A stretch of 64,000 nt of DNA, from positions 187,251 through 251,250 of the forward strand of contig NZ_JAPVLU010000005.1 of assembly GCF_027158205.1 (NCBI RefSeq), read 5' to 3'. Below the pieces are notes generated by a model. That model ran no database searches. It had not been told where the DNA came from and saw only the letters and a list, made by a program, of their open reading frames with translations. Each line of letters begins with the position of its first letter. The first letter of the stretch is position 1. This document shows positions 48,360 to 56,500 of this stretch, one piece after another. Made by a program: the position numbers and the translations under genes. Source of the DNA: Streptomyces sp. H39-S7. GTDB taxonomy: Bacteria; Actinomycetota; Actinomycetes; Streptomycetales; Streptomycetaceae.

Positions 48360-49296
48360 CGTTTTCCCGGCGTCCACCGGCGTCCGCCGACTCCACGGAC
48401 TCATCCGCGACCTGGCCCAGCACCCGGATCACCCGCCGCAGCAACGGCCCCTCCTCGGATCCGCTGCGCACCACACCCACCACGTGGCGGCGCGGCCGGT
48501 CGGCGTCCAAGGGGCGGATCGCGACGTGCTGCCGCTCCCCCACCGTCGCCATCCGGGGCACCAGCGCGACACCGAGGTCCGCGGCGACCATGGCGAGGAT
48601 GGCCGACCAGTCGGTCGCCGCGTGCGCCTGCTCCGGGACGAATCCCGCGTCGGCGCAGGCCGCCAGGGTGATCTCCCGCCAGGGGCCGCTGCTCCCGAAG
48701 ATCCACGGCTCCTGGGCGAGGTGCGCCAGCCGCAGGCCGGGGCGCGCCGCCCAGGAGTGGCCGAGCGGAAGGGCCACGTCGAGCGGGTCGGCCAGCAGGG
48801 CGACCCGGTGGAAGCGCGGGTCGCGCGCCGACGGCGCGTGCACCGCCAGCGTCACGGCGAGGTCCACGTCGCCGCCCGCCAGCTGCTCGTAGACCTCGGC
48901 GGCCTCGGCCTGCCGGACCGACAGGGTGATGCGCGGAAAGTCCTGGCGCAGCAGCCGGGACGCGGGAACGACCAGCCGGGTGATGGCCGTGGCGATGGCG
49001 CCGACCCGGACCTCTCCCGCCTCGCCTCGCGTGTAGCCCTCCAGCTCGGCGCCCGCGCGCTCCAGCTGGGCAAAGACCACGTCGGCGTGGCGCAGCAGGA
49101 CGTGGGCGGCGCCGGTCAGCCGGACGCCGCGGCCCTGCGCCTCGATCACCGGGGTGCCGGCCTGCTTGGAGAGCGCGGACAGCTGCTGCGAGACGGCCGA
49201 CGGTGTCATCCGCAGCGCAGTGGCGGCAGCGGTGACCGTCCCCGTCTCCTGCAGAGCCCGGAGGATCTGCAGTTTCCTCAAATCCCAGTCCTTCAT
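48346..49296 (-). CDS. LysR-family transcriptional regulator
   Basis: A 316-residue LysR regulator. The N-terminal winged helix reads LRKLQILRALQETGTVTAAATALRMTPSAVSQQLSALSKQAG. The effector domain starts GEVRVGAIATAITRLVVPAS and continues through two alpha/beta lobes. Family members need a small-molecule inducer and bind T-N11-A sites. It precedes the allantoicase gene on the same strand with a 59-bp gap, so control of purine-nitrogen use is plausible but not shown. Confidence 0.92.
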   Translation of the reverse strand: MKDWDLRKLQILRALQETGTVTAAATALRMTPSAVSQQLSALSKQAGTPVIEAQGRGVRLTGAAHVLLRHADVVFAQLERAGAELEGYTRGEAGEVRVGAIATAITRLVVPASRLLRQDFPRITLSVRQAEAAEVYEQLAGGDVDLAVTLAVHAPSARDPRFHRVALLADPLDVALPLGHSWAARPGLRLAHLAQEPWIFGSSGPWREITLAACADAGFVPEQAHAATDWSAILAMVAADLGVALVPRMATVGERQHVAIRPLDADRPRRHVVGVVRSGSEEGPLLRRVIRVLGQVADESVESADAGGRRENVQLN

Positions 49297-49367
49297 GAAG
49301 GCAGCCTAAACAGCCATCACGGCGGTGAAGGTGTGACCCTACAGAAGGCGCACCAGCAGACGAGGGC

Positions 49368-50780
49368 CTACGCGGCCTCGGGCCGCCGGCGCGGCGAGGG
49401 ACGCCCTCCACGGCCGCGGCTCCCGTACGAGGTGCGCCGCACCCGCTCGGACGCCGGGGGTGCCGCGATGACGACCGGCACTCCGGACGGCTCCTGCGCG
49501 CCGGTGATCCGGGCGAGTTCGTCGTTCTCGGCGCTGACCTGAGTCGTCTGCGGCGTGATGCCGGCGTGCGACATCAGGCGCGCCATCTCGCGGCGCTGGT
49601 TGGGCAGCACCAGGGTGACGACGCTGCCGGACTCCCCCGCGCGGGCGGTGCGGCCGCCGCGGTGCAGGTAGTCCTTGTGGTCGGTGGGCGGGTCGACGTT
49701 GACGACCAGGTCCAGGTTGTCGACGTGGATGCCGCGGGCGGCGACGTTGGTCGCGACCAGGACCGTCACCAGTCCGCTCTTGAACTGCTCCAGCGTCCGG
49801 TTGCGCTGCGGCTGCGACTTCCCGCCGTGCAGCGCGGCCGCCCGTACCCCGCTGGCCAGCAGGTCGCGGGTCAGCAGGTCGACGGCGTGCTTGGTGTCCA
49901 GGAACATCAGCACCCGGCCCTCGCGGGCCGCGATGCGCCGCGTCGTGGCCTGCTTGTCCGCGCCGGCCACGTGCAGGATGTGGTGCTCCATCGTGGTGAC
50001 CGTGTTGGCCGAGGGGTCCACCGAATGGACCACCGGGTCGCTCAGGAACTGGCGCACCAGCCGGTCGACGTTGCGGTCCAGCGTGGCGGAGAAGAGCATC
50101 CGCTGCCCGTCCGGGCGCACCTGCGCCAGCAGAGCGGTGACCTGCGGCATGAAGCCCATGTCAGCCATTTGGTCGGCCTCGTCCAGCACCGTGATGGCCA
50201 CCTGGTCGAGTCGGCAGTCGCGACGTTCGATCAGGTCCTTGAGCCGTCCGGGTGTCGCGACGACGACCTCGGCGCCGCCGCGCAGCACGCTGGCCTGCCG
50301 GCCGATCGACATCCCGCCCACCACCGTGGCCATCCGCAGCCGCAGCGAGCGGGCGTACGGGGTGAGCGCGTCGGTGACCTGCTGCGCCAGCTCGCGGGTC
50401 GGCACCAGCACCAGCGCGAGCGGCTGCCGCGGCTCGGCGCGCTGTCCCGCGGTGCGGGCGAGCAGCGCCAGGCCGAAGGCGAGGGTCTTGCCGGAGCCGG
50501 TGCGTCCACGGCCCAGGAGGTCCCGGCCGGCCAGCGAGTTCGGCAGCGTCGCGCCCTGGATGGGGAACGGGACCGTCACCCCTTCGCGGGTGAGCGTGTC
50601 GAGCAGTTCCGCCGGCATGTCCAGGTCCGCGAACGACTCGACCGCGGGAAGGGACGGCGTGGTGCTGACGGGAAGGGCGAACTCGCCCGGCGTCGACATG
50701 GGACGACGGCGCGGCGCGGACTGACCGCGGGAATACGAGGGGCGATTGCGCGCGGGAACGGAGCCGGAGGAGCGGTACAA
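49368..50780 (-). CDS. DEAD-box RNA helicase
   Basis: A 470-residue helicase with the complete motif set: the Q motif region PFPIQGATLPNSLAGRD, motif I RTGSGKT, Ia PTRELAQQ, Ib TPGRL, II DEAD, III SAT, IV/V around LVATNVAARGIHV, and VI HRGGRTARAG. The N-terminal tail is Arg/Ser-rich. I choose the TTG at 50780 because GAGGAAGG lies 7 nt upstream; the next ATG (50699) has no such site. It follows the cold-shock gene on the same strand, past a terminator hairpin, which suggests a role in cold adaptation by RNA unwinding. Alternative starts exist. Confidence 0.9.
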   Translation of the reverse strand: MYRSSGSVPARNRPSYSRGQSAPRRRPMSTPGEFALPVSTTPSLPAVESFADLDMPAELLDTLTREGVTVPFPIQGATLPNSLAGRDLLGRGRTGSGKTLAFGLALLARTAGQRAEPRQPLALVLVPTRELAQQVTDALTPYARSLRLRMATVVGGMSIGRQASVLRGGAEVVVATPGRLKDLIERRDCRLDQVAITVLDEADQMADMGFMPQVTALLAQVRPDGQRMLFSATLDRNVDRLVRQFLSDPVVHSVDPSANTVTTMEHHILHVAGADKQATTRRIAAREGRVLMFLDTKHAVDLLTRDLLASGVRAAALHGGKSQPQRNRTLEQFKSGLVTVLVATNVAARGIHVDNLDLVVNVDPPTDHKDYLHRGGRTARAGESGSVVTLVLPNQRREMARLMSHAGITPQTTQVSAENDELARITGAQEPSGVPVVIAAPPASERVRRTSYGSRGRGGRPSPRRRPEAA

Positions 50781-50885
50781 AAGAAAGCCTTCCTCGGAAC
50801 GGCACGTGTCCGGGAAGACTCCGCAAAATGAAAACCGGGCGAAGAATCGCAAAAACGAGCCAAAGAATTACCGGAAAAAACGAAA

Positions 50886-50917
50886 TTGGGGCCCGCACCC
50901 TCAGGTGCGGGCCCCAA
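50886..50917 (-). terminator. Canonical intrinsic terminator after the cold-shock gene
   Basis: A perfect 14-bp stem with a 4-nt loop is followed, on the minus strand, by TTTCGTTTTTTCC. Such a U-rich tract is rare at terminators in high-G+C actinomycetes. The hairpin lies 21 nt beyond the cold-shock gene stop. Confidence 0.85.
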
Positions 50918-50938
50918 CTACGTGGTGCGCGTCAAGCG

Positions 50939-51142
50939 TCAGGCGGGAACGATGTTCTCGGCCTGCGGGCCCTTCTGGCCCTGCGTGACGTCGAAGGTCA
51001 CCTTCTGACCTTCCTGGAGCTCACGGAAGCCCTGGGTGGCGATGTTCGAGTAGTGGGCGAAGACGTCAGCGCCGCCACCGTCCTGCTCGATGAAGCCGAA
51101 ACCCTTTTCCGCGTTGAACCACTTCACGGTGCCAGAAGCCAT
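50939..51142 (-). CDS. Cold-shock protein, CspA family
   Basis: A 67-residue single-stranded nucleic-acid-binding protein. RNP1 is GFGFIEQ and RNP2 DVFAHYSNI, within [20 protein letters not shown]. The ending [15 protein letters not shown] is typical of streptomycete Csp proteins. A GAGGAG ribosome site precedes the ATG at 51142. The leader upstream is structured with two hairpins, one followed by a U-rich tract, which suggests RNA-based control. The Csp gene and the DEAD helicase gene form a tandem separated by a terminator. Confidence 0.95.
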   Translation of the reverse strand: MASGTVKWFNAEKGFGFIEQDGGGADVFAHYSNIATQGFRELQEGQKVTFDVTQGQKGPQAENIVPA

Positions 51143-51169
51143 GTCAATCTCCTCAATAGGTGCAGAGCC

Positions 51170-51272
51170 GGAAATCTGCACTGCGCAGATTCCTCGTCGC
51201 CGCATTGTGCCCATCCGGAGATGACCGGTAAAAACAAGAGTGCGCCTGAGGGTTACATCCCGTCAGGCGCAC
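51170..51272 (-). promoter_or_regulatory. Structured leader of the cold-shock gene with a terminator-like hairpin
   Basis: On the minus strand, 10-bp arms (51240-51249 with 51263-51272) plus an inner GGG/CCC pair form a long hairpin. It is followed by TCTTGTTTTTA, resembling an attenuator 98 nt before the Csp start. A second hairpin, 9 bp with one bulge, lies at 51170-51193. The rest of 51273-51475 has no gene I can support; promoter-like A/T-rich sequence lies near 51280-51310. Confidence 0.55.
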
Positions 51273-51475
51273 ACAAAGTTCATGGGTACCAAAACTGCAA
51301 CTGGGATCAAGGTAGCACGGCTGCTGCCCGCATGGGGGGTTGGACGGCGCTCGTCGGAGTGGCGCGGGAAGCCTCGCGCGTAGACCGCGCGCGTCGCGCG
51401 GGAACCAAAGCGGGCGGGCTGCTCTCCTAGAAGGTGCCTTTTGTCCTCGATCTCGCGTTCGGAGCAATTTCCACG

Positions 51476-52498
51476 ATGGATCCGCGTCCCCGGCGTCATC
51501 GCCCCCTGGTCCTGCCCGCGGCCGCCGTGCTGCTCACGCTCGCCGCGCTGGCGGGCTGCGGCTCCTCCGGCAGCGGTTCCCCGGCGAACGACCACCTCTC
51601 CGCCGGCGGCGACGCCAAGGCCACACCGCGGACGCCGAGCCCGGCGGCGACACCGTCGAAGGTGCTGATGCCGACCGGGCCGAAGGCGGAGCTGAAACTG
51701 GCACGGTCCACGAAGGCCGGCCCGATCACGGTCACCTCGGTGCGCGGAGCGAAGTCCGGCGTCACCGGGAAGGTCTGGGTCTGGCTGCCCCCGGAGTACA
51801 GCGATCCCAAGTACGCGACCTACGGGTTCCCCGTCGTGATGATGTACGCGGGCGGCCAGAGCAACGGCTACAACACCTGGACGGACCCGCAGCTCCCGAT
51901 CCAGGAGGCCGACGTCAAGCTCAGCAAGCAGGGCAAGGCCCATCCGTTCATCATGATCATGCCGGTCCAGAACTTCAACTCCCGCGAGAACGCGGCCCTG
52001 GACTGCAGCGACATCCCCGGCCAGCCCAAGATGGGCACCTGGATGGCCAAGGACGTCCCCGACTTCGTGAAGGCGAACTTCCGCACCCTGCGCAGCCGTG
52101 ACGGGTGGGGTGTCATGGGCGCCTCCACGGGCGGCTTCTGCAGCGCGAAGCTCGCCCTCCAGCACCCCGACGTCTTCAAGGCCGCCATCCCGATGGACGC
52201 CTACTTCGACCCGGACTCCCGCCTCTGGAAGGGCCACGAGGCCGACCGCCTCGCCAACAGCCCCAACACCCTCATCAAGCAGGGCAAGGCCGACGTCAGC
52301 ATCCTCGCCACGGCGGGCAGCGGCGAGGCGTACGAGACCAACCTGGTCAAGACCTGGCTGAAGAAGGCCGTCGCCCCCGTCAAGGCCGAGTACTACGAGC
52401 TCCCCGGCGGCCGGCACTACACCTCCGACTTCAAGAAGCTCATCCCCCGCGCCCTGACCTGGTTCACCGCCAAACTCGCCGGGCCGACGGCCGGCTGA
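51476..52498 (+). CDS. Secreted lipoprotein esterase (antigen-85/esterase-D-like alpha/beta hydrolase)
   Basis: A 340-residue lipoprotein with lipobox LAALAGC and a Ser/Pro/Thr-rich linker, so it should be tethered outside the membrane. The mature part follows the esterase family PF00756: VWVWLPPEYSD, FPVVMMYAGGQ, a nucleophile elbow WGVMGASTGGFCSAKLALQ (Ser in G-A-S-T-G), and ELPGGRHYTSDF with the catalytic His. It may act on cell-surface or environmental esters. The ATG at 51476 is favoured because the signal peptide starts there. It is convergent with the LuxR/TrmB-like regulator gene. Confidence 0.85.
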   Translation: MDPRPRRHRPLVLPAAAVLLTLAALAGCGSSGSGSPANDHLSAGGDAKATPRTPSPAATPSKVLMPTGPKAELKLARSTKAGPITVTSVRGAKSGVTGKVWVWLPPEYSDPKYATYGFPVVMMYAGGQSNGYNTWTDPQLPIQEADVKLSKQGKAHPFIMIMPVQNFNSRENAALDCSDIPGQPKMGTWMAKDVPDFVKANFRTLRSRDGWGVMGASTGGFCSAKLALQHPDVFKAAIPMDAYFDPDSRLWKGHEADRLANSPNTLIKQGKADVSILATAGSGEAYETNLVKTWLKKAVAPVKAEYYELPGGRHYTSDFKKLIPRALTWFTAKLAGPTAG

Positions 52499-52501
52499 GA
52501 C

Positions 52502-53464
52502 TCACAGCCACCCTCGGCGGGCGGCGATGGCGCCCGCCTGGAAGCGGTTGGCGGCGCCCAGCAGGTCGTGCAGGCGGCTGATGCGGCGGCGCATGGTGCG
52601 GACGGACCAGCCGAGCTGCCGGGCTATCGCCTCGTCCTTGAGCCCGCCGACCAGCAGGGTGAGGACGAGCCGGTCCTCCTCGTCGAGGGGGTCGTCGGCG
52701 GGCGCGTTCAGCGGCAGGGCCTGCTTCCAGCACATCTCCCAGTAGTCGGTCAGGGCGTCGAGCAGCGTGGAAGGACGGATCACCGCGGCGCGCACGTCGT
52801 TGAGGTCGAGGGAGAGCGGCATCAGCGCCAGCTTGCGGTCCGCGATGGCGAGTTTGATGCGCAGACCCGGCAGGACACGGGCCTGCTCGCCGTGCCGGAC
52901 CAGCTCGCGGATGTCGTCCAGGACGCCGGGCCACTCCAGCGCCTCGGGGGCGTAGACCGCCCGGTAGCGGACGCCTCGGCCGAGCGCCGTCGTCTCCACC
53001 GGATTCGAGGTGGTCAGGGCGTACGGCGGCCGGTCCAGCGTCATGACGTCCTCGTGCGCCTCCTGCTGCAGGCGCACGAACCAGCGGCCGAGGGCCTCGC
53101 TGCCGGTGGTGATCTCCACCTCGTCCTCGTCGGTCGCGCCGGTGCGCGCGGCGGCGAAGAGCCGGGACAGCTCGGCGGCGGCCGAGCGGACGCGTTCCAG
53201 CTCGTTGCTCCTGGCCCGCACCAGCGCCTCGACGGCGGCCTCCGGCTCGATCGCGGCGTACCGGCGGCGGGCGCCGGCGAGGCGGCCGACCAGCCCGTGG
53301 TCGCGGAGCCGGTCCAGCGCCCTGGCGACCCGCTCGGCCGAACAGCCGAGGTCCGCGGCGAGTTCGCCGGGCGCCGCCGTACGCCGGGTCAGGACCGCGC
53401 GGTAGACGCTCTCGTCGAACGGATCGATGCCTGCCGCCGTCAGTTCCGGCGTCTCGGGAGTCAT
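52502..53464 (-). CDS. TrmB/LuxR-type transcriptional regulator
   Basis: A 320-residue regulator with two helix-turn-helix units. The N-terminal winged helix (YRAVLTRRTAAPGELAADLGCSAERVARALDRLRDHGLV) resembles TrmB proteins. The C terminus (LVLTLLVGGLKDEAIARQLGWSVRTMRRRISRLHDLL) resembles a LuxR/GerE domain. Streptomycetes often pair this type divergently with large secreted subtilases, as here. A long inverted repeat lies between the two genes. The ATG at 53464 is the best start. Confidence 0.85.
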   Translation of the reverse strand: MTPETPELTAAGIDPFDESVYRAVLTRRTAAPGELAADLGCSAERVARALDRLRDHGLVGRLAGARRRYAAIEPEAAVEALVRARSNELERVRSAAAELSRLFAAARTGATDEDEVEITTGSEALGRWFVRLQQEAHEDVMTLDRPPYALTTSNPVETTALGRGVRYRAVYAPEALEWPGVLDDIRELVRHGEQARVLPGLRIKLAIADRKLALMPLSLDLNDVRAAVIRPSTLLDALTDYWEMCWKQALPLNAPADDPLDEEDRLVLTLLVGGLKDEAIARQLGWSVRTMRRRISRLHDLLGAANRFQAGAIAARRGWL

Positions 53465-53473
53465 GGACGGATG

Positions 53474-53508
53474 GTGGCCCAGTTGTGCCAGCGGCAGCAA
53501 TGGGCCAC
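53474..53508. promoter_or_regulatory. Candidate operator between regulator and subtilase genes
   Basis: GTGGCCCA (53474-53481) and TGGGCCAC (53501-53508) are perfect inverted arms 19 nt apart in the 91-bp divergent region. They begin 10 bp upstream of the regulator's start codon. Confidence 0.55.
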
Positions 53509-53555
53509 GAAGATTCGTTGTGCGGCAAGTGCCCGCACCACTAGGACCTTTACGT

Positions 53556-56500
53556 ATGGCAATGAACTCACGAAGATCGCGTCATGCCGGTCTCGCCGCC
53601 GTCGTACTCGCCGGCACGCTGGCGGCGATACCGGGTGCCGCCACCGCGTCCACGCCCGACCCGTCGCAACGAGTGATCGTCGAACTGTCCGGGAACGCCG
53701 CGGTCACCGCCGCGCCCGGTGGATCGCTGCTGTCCGCCGACGCCGCCTCCGGCGTCGGCGCCGCCCGCCGCGCGCTGGACGCCCGGCAGGAGACCTTCCT
53801 CGGCTCGGCGAAGAGCGCCGGGCTGCACCCCGCGTCGACCCGCAAGCTCGGTCTGCTCATCGACGCCGTCGCGATGACGGTGCCCCGGTCCGAGATGGCC
53901 CGGCTGGCGCGCCTGCCGGGCGTCACCGCCGTCCTCCCCGACACCCGCGTGCTGGCGAAGACGGACGTGAGCGTGCCCCTGATCGGCGCGCCCGACGTGT
54001 GGCAGCGCAAGGACCCCGCCGGCAGCCGCGTCACCGGCAAGGGGACCACCGTCGCGATCCTGGACAGCGGCGTGGACTACACCCACCCCGATCTGGGCGG
54101 CGGACTCGGCAAGGGCCACAAGGTCGTCGGCGGGCACGACTTCGTCAACGGCGACGAGGACCCGATGGACGACAACGGCCACGGCACCCACGTCGCCGGC
54201 ATCATCGCGGGGAAGGCCGCCGAGAAGGGCGGCATCACCGGTGTGGCGCCCGACGCGAACCTCCTGGCGTACAAGGTGATGGACGCCGAAGGCGCCGGCT
54301 ACACGTCGGACATCATCGCCGGCATCGAGGCGGCGTCCGACCCGGCCAACCCGCACCGCGCGGACGTCATCAACATGAGCCTCGGCGGCCCCGGCGACGG
54401 CACCGACCCCCTGGGCCGGGCCGCGACCGCGGCCGTACGGGCCGGTGTGGTCGTGGTGGCCGCCGCCGGCAACGACGGACCGGGCACGGGCACGGTCAGC
54501 AGCCCCGGCACCGCCGACGGCGTGATCTCGGTCGGCGCGTCGACCAGCGGCGTCCGGCTGCCCAGCGCGTACCTGGCCGGCAAGAAGCCCGAGTTGATCC
54601 AGACCTACCGCGGCATCGTGTCCGCGAACCCGCCGGCGCGCCCCGTCACCGCGCAGCTCGTCGACGTCGGCCAGGGCACCGAGGAGGACTGGCAGCGGGT
54701 CGGCGATGTGCGCGGGAAGATCCTCAGGGCCCAGTTCCTCGTCGCCTCCGACGCCCGGGACCTGTCGGGCGACGCCCTGGAATGGGCGCGGGAGGCGGAG
54801 AAGCGCGGAGCCGTCGCGGTACTCGCCGGACTGCCCAAGAACGACGGGCCGGTGTTCGCCGCCGGAGCGTCCGCAGCACCCGGAGGGGTCCGGCCGCAGG
54901 AGGTCACCCCGGAGCCGGGCGTGGCCCAGGTACCGGCGTCGCCCGCACGGATCGACGCCTCCGGCGACTCGCTGCGCATGGACCACCTCGTGGTCATGGG
55001 CATCGACGCGACCCAGTACACCGAGCTGACCACCCGGCTCGCCGCCGGGAAGGTCTCGGTGACGCTGCGCGGCACCGACACCACCGACCGGATCGCCTCG
55101 TTCTCCTCCCGCGGCCCCACACCGGGCTTCGGCCTCAAGCCCGACCTGGTCGCGCCCGGCGTGGAGATCCGCTCCACGATTCCCACCGCGCTGTACGAGC
55201 CCGGCCAGTACCGCATGTCCGGCACGTCGATGGCGACCCCGCACGTCGCCGGAGCCGCCGCCCTGCTGCGCCAACTGCACCCGGGGCAGCCGCCGGCCGA
55301 GGTGAAGGCCGCACTGGTCGGCACCGCGAAGCCGCTGAGCGGCAGCGGACCCACGACGCAGGGCTCCGGCCGGCTCGACGTGGCCGCGGCCGCCTCGGCC
55401 ACGGTCAGCGCCGCACCGGCGTCCGTGTCCTTCGGACTCGCCGACCTGTCCCGGCGTGACGTGGGCGGCACCGCGAAGGTGACGCTGCGGAACTCCGGCA
55501 ACCGGCCGGTCACCACCACGCTGCGGACCGAGGGACCGGCCACGGTCTCACCGAAGCGGGTCACCGTACCGGCCCGTGGGACCGCGACCGTCACGGTCTC
55601 GCTGAGCGTCGCCCGCCCGTCCACCGACACCGAGATCGCCGGCCGCCTCACGGCGACGCCGGACCGCGGCCCGGCGATCGGGGTGCCCTACCTGCTCGCC
55701 GTCCGGCACCTGGCCGTGCAGGCCGCACCCGACCCGAGCGACGGTCACTCGACCGTGCACATCGCCCCGCCGACCCGGCTGGCCGCACCGCCGGTCGTCA
55801 CCGTCACCCCGCCGCGCGGCAAGGCCTTCGACGTCACCTCCGTCCTCGACCCCGCCAGCGGCTACTACCGGGCCGAGGTGACCGGCAGTGTCGCCGGCGC
55901 GTACCTCGTCTCGGTGCGCGGCACCGCGGGCACCGGGCAGCGGCTCACCGGCTCCAGTGCCTTCGAGGTCACCCCGGTCGACAGCCGCAAGGACCGCTGG
56001 GAGCCGGTCGGCCCCAACAGCGAGGCTGGCTGGGTCGCCCTCTCGCCGAGCCGGCCGGGCCAGGCCGTGCTCACCCAGTACCAGAAGGCGGCGCCCTGGC
56101 TGACGACCGACAACGGCGCCTCCTGGCGCCAGCTGGGCCGGCTGCCGGTCGCGGACGGCACCGGACCCCTCCTGGTCGACGCGAAGAACCCCGACCGCTG
56201 GTGGTACGCCGTCAACAGCGTCCACGACGGCAGCCGCCGGGGCACCATCCTGCGCACCGACGACAACGGGCGGACCTGGCGGCGACTCGACGTCCCGGAC
56301 GCCCGCATCACGGCCTTCGCCGCCGATGAGAAGACCCGCACGCTGGTCGCGGTCGCCTCCGACTCGCTGCTGGTCAGCACGGACGCGGGCGAGCACTGGA
56401 CCACCTACCCGACCGGTGTCACCGGGAGCGTCACCGGCGCCACCGTCACCGGCGACACCCTCTACCTGACGACGTTCCGCGGCGTCTGGGCCCGCTCCGG

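Noticed and set aside
50699..50852. ATG at 50699 or TTG at 50852 as the start of the DEAD helicase
   Set aside because: Neither has a ribosome site at proper distance; the TTG at 50780 has GAGGAAGG 7 nt upstream and gives the Arg/Ser-rich tail usual in streptomycete homologues.
51153..51467. A small open frame on the minus strand upstream of the cold-shock gene
   Set aside because: It overlaps the structured leader and a terminator-like hairpin, has no similarity and an unusual Cys/Arg/Pro composition.
52568..55459. A 963-codon open frame crossing the regulator/subtilase promoter region
   Set aside because: It runs antisense to the regulator and out of frame with the subtilase triad, and it would destroy the divergent promoter arrangement. 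No family motifs are present.
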